Below, in pieces: positions 58,080 to 64,000 of a stretch of 64,000 bases of DNA. The DNA lies in assembly GCF_006716765.1 (NCBI RefSeq), contig NZ_VFPO01000001.1, forward strand, positions 4,712,001 to 4,776,000, in the 5' to 3' direction. The stretch is from Actinomadura hallensis (GTDB lineage: Bacteria > Actinomycetota > Actinomycetes > Streptosporangiales > Streptosporangiaceae). The first letter of the stretch is position 1; each line of letters starts with the position of its first letter. Both the position numbers and the translations under genes were made by a program. Below the pieces are notes generated by a model, which saw only the letters and a program-made list of their open reading frames with translations, was not told where the DNA came from and made no database searches.

Positions 58080-59575
58080 TTCGCCTCCACCAGTTCCGGG
58101 GCCTGCGCCAGCAGCGGGCCGCCCCAGCGGTCCTCGAGGGCGCGCTCGACGGCGGCGCCCACGCGGTACACGCGGTCGTCGCCCAGGACGGGCGCCATGA
58201 TCTGCAGCCCGGCCGGCAGCCCGTCGGCCAGCCCGCACGGCACCGAGATCGCGGCGTTGCCGGCGAGGTTGGCCGGGATCGTGCACAGGTCGGCCAGGTA
58301 CATCGCGATCGGGTCGTCGGCGCGCTCGCCGATCGGGAACGCCGTCGTCGGCGTGGTCGGCGACACCAGCACGTCGACCTGCTCGAACGCGGCCTCGAAG
58401 TCGCGCTTGATCAGCGTCCGGACCTGCTGGGCCTTGCCGTAGTAGGCGTCGTAGTAGCCCGACGACAGGGCGTAGGTGCCGAGCATGATGCGCCGCTTCA
58501 CCTCGGGCCCGAAGCCCTGGGCGCGGGTCAGCGCCATGACCTCCTCGGCGCTGCGCTCGCCGTCGTCGCCGACGCGCAGGCCGTAGCGCATCGCGTCGAA
58601 GCGGGCGAGATTGGACGAGCACTCCGACGGCGCGATCAGGTAGTAGGCGGGCAGCGCGTAGGAGAAGTTCGGGCAGGACACCTCGACGACCTTCGCGCCG
58701 AGCGACTCCAGCAGCTCGACCGCCTCGTTGAAGCGGGCCAGCACGGCGGGGTCGTAGCCCTCGCCGGAGAACTCCTTGACGACGCCGACGCGCAACCCGT
58801 CGACGTCGGCGTGGCGCGCGGCCTCCACGACCGGCGGGACGGCCTCGGGCACCGAGGTCGAGTCCATGGGGTCGTGGCCGCTGAACGCCTCGTGCAGCAG
58901 CGCGGCGTCCAGCACGCTGCGGGCGAACGGGCCGGGCGTGTCCAGCGACGACGCGAACGCGATCACGCCGTGCCGGGACGAGCCGCCGTAGGTCGGCTTC
59001 ATCCCGACGATGCCGGTGACCGCCGCGGGCTGGCGGATCGACCCGCCCGTGTCGGTGCCGGTGGACAGCGGCGCCTCGTACGCGGCGACCGCGGCCGACG
59101 AACCGCCCGACGAGCCGCCCGGGACGCGCTCCAGGTCCCACGGGTTGCGGGTGGTGCCGTAGGCGCTGTTCTCCGTGGACGACCCCATCGCGAACTCGTC
59201 CATGTTCGTCTTGCCGAGGATCACCAGGCCGGCCTCGCGCAGCCGCGCGGTCACCGTGGCGTCGTACGGCGGCCGCCACCCTTCGAGGATCTTGGATCCG
59301 GCGGTGGTCGGCATGTCCGCGGTGGTGAACACGTCCTTGTGCGCGACGGGAACGCCGGCCAGCGGGCCGAGCCTCTCCCCCGCCGCGCGCCGCTCGTCGA
59401 CCCTGCGCGCCTGCGCCAGCACCGTCTCGCGGTCGACGTGGAGGAACGCATTCACCTCGCCGTCGACGGCGTCGATGCGGTCCAGGTGCGCCTCGGCGAC
59501 CTCCACCGCGGACACCTCGCCGGCGGCGAGCAGCTCGCCGAGCTCCGCGGCTCCCTTCCGGACCAGGTCCATCAT
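58076..59575 (-). CDS. gatA: Asp/Glu-tRNA(Asn/Gln) amidotransferase subunit A
   Basis: A 499-residue amidase-signature glutaminase. The Ser-cisSer-Lys triad is visible in VAHKDVF (Lys), GGSSGGSSAAVA (cis-Ser) and GTDTGGSIRQPAA (nucleophile). Complete. Its ATG overlaps the gatC stop (ATGA) and its stop overlaps the gatB start (GTGA), so gatCAB is a tightly coupled operon. Confidence 0.97.
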   Translation of the reverse strand: MMDLVRKGAAELGELLAAGEVSAVEVAEAHLDRIDAVDGEVNAFLHVDRETVLAQARRVDERRAAGERLGPLAGVPVAHKDVFTTADMPTTAGSKILEGWRPPYDATVTARLREAGLVILGKTNMDEFAMGSSTENSAYGTTRNPWDLERVPGGSSGGSSAAVAAYEAPLSTGTDTGGSIRQPAAVTGIVGMKPTYGGSSRHGVIAFASSLDTPGPFARSVLDAALLHEAFSGHDPMDSTSVPEAVPPVVEAARHADVDGLRVGVVKEFSGEGYDPAVLARFNEAVELLESLGAKVVEVSCPNFSYALPAYYLIAPSECSSNLARFDAMRYGLRVGDDGERSAEEVMALTRAQGFGPEVKRRIMLGTYALSSGYYDAYYGKAQQVRTLIKRDFEAAFEQVDVLVSPTTPTTAFPIGERADDPIAMYLADLCTIPANLAGNAAISVPCGLADGLPAGLQIMAPVLGDDRVYRVGAAVERALEDRWGGPLLAQAPELVEAK

Positions 59576-59871
59576 GCCTCCTCGTCGAGGATCCGGGGGA
59601 CGCGGAAGCGCTGTTCCTCGGCGGCGGGCGCCCCGGCGAGGGCCTGCTCGGGCGGGAGGGACGGCCGTACCTCGTCGGGCCGGTAGACGTTGGTCAGCGG
59701 CAGCGCGTGCGAGGTGGGCGGGATGTCCTCCGCGGCGACCTCCTGCACCCGCGCGACCGCGGTGATGATCTGGTCGAGCTGGGCCGCGAGATGATCGAGC
59801 TCATCGTCGGCGAGCGCCAGCCTGGACAGCCGGGCGAGGTGCTCGACCTCGTCACGGGTGATGGCGGACAT
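59572..59871 (-). CDS. gatC: Asp/Glu-tRNA(Asn/Gln) amidotransferase subunit C
   Basis: A 99-residue subunit that wraps GatA and GatB. It begins MSAITRDEVEHLARLSRLAL and has the family end region VYRPDEVRPSLPPEQALA and RFRVPRIL. AGGAAC lies rather far upstream of the ATG. TAGGAT (minus strand, 59914-59919) could be its -10. A long hairpin separates it from the upstream c-di-GMP gene. Confidence 0.95.
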   Translation of the reverse strand: MSAITRDEVEHLARLSRLALADDELDHLAAQLDQIITAVARVQEVAAEDIPPTSHALPLTNVYRPDEVRPSLPPEQALAGAPAAEEQRFRVPRILDEEA

Positions 59872-59922
59872 GATGAGAAACCGTTCCTGCGGATCGATTG
59901 GGATTCGCGCACCATCCTATGT

Positions 59923-59982
59923 TTATTGCAGTGCCCTCGGCGTCAGGCGCCCTGGCGCCTGACGCCAAGGGCACTGCAATAA
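59923..59982 (-). terminator. 29-bp near-perfect inverted repeat between the EAL gene and gatC
   Basis: Arms 59923-59951 and 59954-59982 pair over 29 bp with one mismatch and a 2-nt CT loop, starting one base after the stop codon of the GGDEF-EAL gene. The arm begins TTATTGCAGTGCCCTCGG. No U-tract follows. It can act as a terminator, but arm length and near perfection are unusual and could also mark a small mobile palindrome. Confidence 0.8.
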
Positions 59983-59983
59983 G

Positions 59984-62125
59984 CTACGCCGCCGGTTCGG
60001 GGGCTCGCTGCATGTGGCGGCGGAGCCAGTCGGTGGCGGCCTCGGCGTCCATGGGGCGGCCGAAGTGCCAGCCCTGGGCGGCGTCGCAGCCCATCTCGCG
60101 GAGCATCCGGGCGGTCACGGGGTCCTCGACGCCCTCGGCGACCGAGCGCAGGCCGAGGGTCCGGACGAGGTCGACGATGGACCGCACGATCACGGCGTCG
60201 TCGGCGGACTCGGCGAGCCTGCCCACGAACGAGGCGTCGATCTTGATCTCCTCGACGGGGAGGCGCTTGAGGCGCACCAGGGACGAGTAGCCGGTGCCGA
60301 AGTCGTCGAGGCTGAGCGGGATGCCGAGGTCGGCGAGGGCGGCGACGGTGTCGGAGGCGTAGGCGGGCTCGTTCATCAGGATCCGCTCGGTGATCTCCAG
60401 CTGGAGCGCGGCGGCGGGCAGCCCGCGGGCCAGCAGGCCCTCCTCGATCGTCTCGGTGAGGCCCGTGTCGAGGAGGTCGCGCCCGGAGGCGTTGACGGCG
60501 ACCTGGACGGTGAGGTCCTCGCGCCACCAGGCCGCGGCCTGCGCGAGCGCCGCCTCCACGACGTGCTCGGTGATCGACCGCATCAGGTACGTCTGCTCGG
60601 CCACCGACAGGAACGCCTCGGGTTCGAGGACGCCCTTGTCGGGGTGGCGCCAGCGCAGCAGGGCCTCCATGCCGACGAGGTGCCCGTCCCGCAGGGAGAT
60701 CTTCGGCTGGTAGAACAGCTCCAGCTCGGAGCGGTCGACGGCGCGGCGCAGGTCGCCGAGCAGCCGGAGCCGGGCCGGGGAGTTGCGGTCCTTGGCGGGC
60801 GAGTAGACCTCGACGCCCGTGCGGGCCTCCTTCGCGTTGTACATCGCGACGTCGGCGCGCTGGAGCAGCAGCTCGAAGTCGGGCGCGTGGTCGGGGAACA
60901 GCGCGATGCCGACGCTGGCCTCCAGGTCGAACGACATGCCGTCGAGGCGGACGGGCTCGCTGAGCGCGGCGCGGAGCCGGGCGGCGACCTCGCGGGCGGC
61001 GGCCTCGTCCCGCACGGACGGCAGCAGCACCGCGAACTCGTCGCCGCCGAGCCGCGCGACGAGGTCGCCGGGCCGGACGCTGTGGGTGAGGCGGTGGGCG
61101 ACGAGCTGGAGGAGGCGGTCTCCGGTGGGGTGCCCGAGCGTGTCGTTGACCTCCTTGAAGCGGTCGAGGTCGAGCAGGAACAGGCCGGCGCGGTGGCTCG
61201 GGGCCTCGGCCCTGCGGCGCGCCTTCCCGAGCCCGGCGCGGGGGCCGTGCTTCCCGGCGCCGTCGCCCCGGCCGCGGTCCTCGCCGCGCCGCTCGGCGCC
61301 CCGCGCGTCGGCGAGGGCCTCCTCCGTCCGGACGATGAGGAGCTTGCGGTTCGGCAGGCCGGTGAGCCCGTCGTGCAGGGCCTGGTGCTCGCGCCGCACG
61401 GACACGGAGGCGTTGAGGTAGACGGCGATGAACGGCAGGACGATGAGCGGCACGAACACGGCCGACCGGTCCATCGCGACGACCATCAGCGGGGCCAGCC
61501 CGAGCAGCGCCAGGTGCACGAGGACCTGGTAGCCGAGGTCGACGCGCAGCGCCTTGGCCAGCGAGATCCGCTCGTGCAGGGCGACGGCGGAGCCGACGAG
61601 CACGTGGTTGCAGGCGAAGTAGACGGCGCCGGCGAGCGCTATGGCGGGCAGGTCGCGGCCGTCGGGCACCCACAGGTTCGTGGGCGTCGCGAGGTTGCCG
61701 GACAGCGCGAGGACGAGCTGGGCGGCGGCGAGGCTGAGCGTGTACTGGGCGGCGTTGAAGGCGATCCGGTGCGGGGCGCGGCCCCGCAGGATCCCGCAGG
61801 TGATCACGGCGATGCCGTGCAGGGCCGCGGCGATCGGCAGGCCGGCGTACAGCAGGGACGCGAACGAGAAGGTGGTGGAGGTGGTGGCGCCGTTGTTCTC
61901 GGTGGAGCCGGGGGTGATGATCGGGCGCAGCTCGCCGAAGACGATGAAGCACGCGAGGATCCAGAAGACGGGGGTGCTCGCGAGCGCGTCCAGGTCGGCG
62001 CCGCTCAGCCCGGAGAGCGCGGTGGCGCAGGCGGCCACGCCGAGCAGGATGACGACGACGAAGTAGATCCACAACGGGGACCCGCGGCGCGGCGGCGTGT
62101 CCCTGGTGTTGTTCGGGTCCTTCAT
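59984..62125 (-). CDS. Membrane GGDEF-EAL cyclic-di-GMP protein
   Basis: A 713-residue protein with about six to eight hydrophobic helices (about 17-240), a GGDEF domain with intact LGGDEFAVLL near residue 360, and an EAL domain (about 455-700) with MEALLRWRH, DDFGTGYSSLVRL, KIDASFVGRL and VAEGVEDP. A charged 38-residue low-complexity insert (arginine/glycine/glutamate, about residues 274-311) splits the first GGDEF helix from its metal-binding strand FLLDLDRFKEVND. The ATG at 62125 has GAGGA five to six bases upstream; a longer frame would run into a G-rich repeat. No PAS domain, unlike its neighbour at 52 kb. Confidence 0.93.
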   Translation of the reverse strand: MKDPNNTRDTPPRRGSPLWIYFVVVILLGVAACATALSGLSGADLDALASTPVFWILACFIVFGELRPIITPGSTENNGATTSTTFSFASLLYAGLPIAAALHGIAVITCGILRGRAPHRIAFNAAQYTLSLAAAQLVLALSGNLATPTNLWVPDGRDLPAIALAGAVYFACNHVLVGSAVALHERISLAKALRVDLGYQVLVHLALLGLAPLMVVAMDRSAVFVPLIVLPFIAVYLNASVSVRREHQALHDGLTGLPNRKLLIVRTEEALADARGAERRGEDRGRGDGAGKHGPRAGLGKARRRAEAPSHRAGLFLLDLDRFKEVNDTLGHPTGDRLLQLVAHRLTHSVRPGDLVARLGGDEFAVLLPSVRDEAAAREVAARLRAALSEPVRLDGMSFDLEASVGIALFPDHAPDFELLLQRADVAMYNAKEARTGVEVYSPAKDRNSPARLRLLGDLRRAVDRSELELFYQPKISLRDGHLVGMEALLRWRHPDKGVLEPEAFLSVAEQTYLMRSITEHVVEAALAQAAAWWREDLTVQVAVNASGRDLLDTGLTETIEEGLLARGLPAAALQLEITERILMNEPAYASDTVAALADLGIPLSLDDFGTGYSSLVRLKRLPVEEIKIDASFVGRLAESADDAVIVRSIVDLVRTLGLRSVAEGVEDPVTARMLREMGCDAAQGWHFGRPMDAEAATDWLRRHMQRAPEPAA

Positions 62126-62142
62126 CACATCCTCGGGGGGTT

Positions 62143-62197
62143 CGGGGGGCCGTTCCCCCGGCACCGGGACGTCCCCGACCTCGGGGGACGCCCCCCG
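62143..62197. repeat. G-rich double hairpin upstream of the GGDEF-EAL gene
   Basis: Two 6-bp stems, CGGGGG/CCCCCG at 62143-62160 and again at 62182-62197, within a run of G and C tracts. Similar in style to the palindromes at 1656, 9697 and 29551 but without the exact TCGT core. It lies just before the start region of the leftward gene. Confidence 0.55.
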
Positions 62198-62382
62198 GGC
62201 GCAACGTCCGGAGATTCAGGTGTAGGTCGTGATGAGGAGGAGAGTACGACCTTCGCTCAACTTCGCGAAACCGATTGCGTACGTTGCGTTATGCCCATTC
62301 CGTACCCACCCCTCACCGTTGGGTAGCTGGAGTGTACCCCTGAGTAACGCAAACCTGTGGGAAGTATCGCGAACACCCGGCG

Positions 62383-64000
62383 TTACCCCGCCGGGCTGAC
62401 CGCCGCGCTCCTGGCCGCATCCGGCCCTTCGGCCAGCAGGACGCGGAAACCCTCCTCATCCAGGACCGGAACGCCCAGTTTGACGGCCTTGTCGTACTTC
62501 GACCCGGGCTTGTCGCCCGCCACGACGAAACTCGTCTTCTTGGACACCGATCCGGACACCTTGCCGCCGCGCCGCTGGACCTCCTCGGTGGCCGAGTCGC
62601 GGCTGTAGTCCTCCAGCGACCCGGTGATCACCACGCTGACGCCCTCCAGCGGGCGCGGGCCCGAGGGCCCCTCGTCCTCCATCCGGACGCCCGCGGCCCG
62701 CCACTTCTCGACGATCTCGCGGTGCCAGTCCACCTCGAACCACGCCTTGATCGACGCGGCGATCGTCGGCCCGATCCCGTCGACCGCGGCCAGCTCCTCC
62801 TCCGAGGCGTTGGCGATCGCGTCCATCGAGCGCATCTCCCGCGCCAGGTCGCGCGCGGCCGACGGCCCCACGTGCCGGATGGACAGCGCGACCAGCACCC
62901 GCCACAGCGGCTGCCTCTTCGCCTTCTCCAGTTCGTCGAAGAGGATCTCGACGGTCTTCTTCGGCTCGCCGTCCTTGTTGGCGAAGAACGACACCACCTT
63001 GGGCTCGCCGGTCTTCGGGTCGGTCTTGACCGTGCCCGTCCGCGGGTCGAGGACGAGGCTGCGGATCGGGAGGAGCTGGTCGACGGTCAGGTGGAACAGG
63101 TCGCCCTCGTTCTTGACCGGCGGCTCGGCGGGCTCCAGCGGCTGGGTGAGCGCCGTCGCCCCCACGTAGCCGAGGGCCTCGATGTCCAGCGCGTTGCGGC
63201 TCGCCACGAAGAACAGCCGCTCGCGCAGCTGACCCGGGCAGTATTGCGCGTTCGGGCACCGGATGTCGGCGGCGCCCTCCTTCTCGTACGCCAGCTCCGT
63301 GCCGCACTCGGGGCAGTGCGTGGGCATCTCGAACTCGCGCTCGGTCCCGTCCCGCAGCGCGACCACCGGCGCGACGATCTCGGGGATCACGTCGCCGGCC
63401 TTGCGCAGCACGACGGTGTCGCCGATCAGCACGCCCTTGCGCTTGACCTCGCCCGCGTTGTGCAGCGTGGCGCGCTCGACGGTCGACCCGGCGACCTTGA
63501 CCGGTTCCATCACGCCGTAGGGGGTGACGCGCCCAGTGCGGCCCACGCCGACCTTGATGTCGAGGAGCTTGGTGTTGACCTCCTCCGGCGGGTACTTCCA
63601 CGCGATCGCCCACCGCGGCGCCCGGCTGGTCGACCCGAGCCGGCGCTGCAGCGCGAACTGGTCGACCTTGACGACCACACCGTCGATCTCGTAGGGGGTG
63701 CCGTGCCGGTTCTCCCCGTACTCGGCGATGTACTCGCGGACGGCGTCCATCCCGTCGACGACCTTGTAGTGGTCGCTGACCGGCAGCCCCCAGCTCCGCA
63801 TGAGCTCGTAGGTCTCGGACTGGCTCTTCGGCTGCGCCCCGCCGCGCCACGCGCCGAACCCGTGGACCAGCATGCCGAGCGGCCGCTGCGCCGTGACCCG
63901 CGGGTCCTTCTGCCGCAGCGACCCCGCGGCGGCGTTGCGGGGGTTGGCGAACGGCTCCTTCCCTGCCTCGACCTGGGCGGCGTTGACCTGCTCGAAGCCC
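62383..64000 (-). CDS. ligA: NAD-dependent DNA ligase, C-terminal part (5' end outside window)
   Basis: About 539 codons of LigA, open to the right edge. Present are the end of the adenylation domain (RNAAAGSLRQKDPRVTAQRP, VVKVDQFALQRRLGSTSRAP, AWKYPPEE), the OB fold (GRTGRVTPYGVMEPVKVAGS), the zinc finger (HCPECGTEL ... RCPNAQYCPGQL), the helix-hairpin-helix region, and the C-terminal BRCT domain (VVITGSLEDYSRDSATEEVQ, VVAGDKPGSKYDKAVKLGVP). The catalytic lysine lies outside. gatCAB and ligA are also near each other in mycobacteria. Confidence 0.97.
   Translation of the reverse strand, partial: GFEQVNAAQVEAGKEPFANPRNAAAGSLRQKDPRVTAQRPLGMLVHGFGAWRGGAQPKSQSETYELMRSWGLPVSDHYKVVDGMDAVREYIAEYGENRHGTPYEIDGVVVKVDQFALQRRLGSTSRAPRWAIAWKYPPEEVNTKLLDIKVGVGRTGRVTPYGVMEPVKVAGSTVERATLHNAGEVKRKGVLIGDTVVLRKAGDVIPEIVAPVVALRDGTEREFEMPTHCPECGTELAYEKEGAADIRCPNAQYCPGQLRERLFFVASRNALDIEALGYVGATALTQPLEPAEPPVKNEGDLFHLTVDQLLPIRSLVLDPRTGTVKTDPKTGEPKVVSFFANKDGEPKKTVEILFDELEKAKRQPLWRVLVALSIRHVGPSAARDLAREMRSMDAIANASEEELAAVDGIGPTIAASIKAWFEVDWHREIVEKWRAAGVRMEDEGPSGPRPLEGVSVVITGSLEDYSRDSATEEVQRRGGKVSGSVSKKTSFVVAGDKPGSKYDKAVKLGVPVLDEEGFRVLLAEGPDAARSAAVSPAG

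Overview
The window is about 72% G+C by eye, codes almost wall to wall with G/C-ending codons, and carries F420-related cofC, an HU gene, GatCAB and two leader-peptide attenuators. Together with gene order this points to a soil-type actinobacterium; the intergenic repeat style (GAGCGAAGCGAAC-type words and G6-TCGT-C6 palindromes) suggests the Thermomonosporaceae/Actinomadura area, which is an inference from memory and not a search result.

The backbone is a conserved actinobacterial block. The order ddlA, gpsA, plsC, cofC, hupB, leuD, leuC, ndgR on the left and FAH-family gene, leuB, serA, ilvC, ilvN, ilvB, gatB, gatA, gatC, ligA on the right mirrors the Rv2981c to Rv3014c stretch of Mycobacterium tuberculosis, with cimA and ilvE added. 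Genes often found in this block (ppk1 and mutT1 between cofC and hupB, gltX next to the FAH gene and the Glu/Gln tRNAs) are not in their usual places here.

Region by region: 1-3.5 kb is a small catabolic cluster (aldehyde dehydrogenase, SDR, HIBADH-like enzyme, carboxymuconolactone-decarboxylase-like protein, short acetamidase-like protein). 3.9-7.7 kb makes cell-wall, phospholipid and F420 precursors. 8-12 kb holds hupB, leuDC and their regulator ndgR. 12-29 kb is an accessory stretch: GH3 glycosidase, regulators, an oxidoreductase fused in frame to a Rid domain, SAM hydrolase, Nudix, an HTH/DUF6416-barstar/unknown trio, a galactofuranose-type ABC importer under LacI-type operators, a zinc alcohol dehydrogenase and a methyltransferase broken by one stop codon. 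29.2-29.8 kb carries two identical tRNA-Glu genes and a tRNA-Gln. 30-39 kb has small lineage-specific proteins, a GntR regulator and its internally deleted relative, and a cNMP/cyclase-like signalling protein.

39-52 kb is the branched-chain and serine block. cimA and ilvBN are each preceded by a leader peptide rich in Leu/Val/Ile, competing hairpins and a U-tract terminator, so isoleucine/valine supply is probably set by ribosome-mediated attenuation, while leuCD probably answers to NdgR. 52-64 kb alternates two large membrane GGDEF-EAL proteins with a sugar dehydrogenase lipoprotein, gatCAB and the 3' two thirds of ligA.

The most unusual signals are: tandem duplications of gene 3' ends that contain the stop codon (FAH gene and ilvC), a dispersed palindrome that has become the C-terminus of LeuC, the oxidoreductase-Rid fusion with a buried ribosome binding site, a diverged thymidylate-synthase-fold protein, a DUF6416-barstar-like protein, and a 29-bp near-perfect hairpin ahead of gatC. 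No CRISPR array, transposase, integrase or phage gene was seen.
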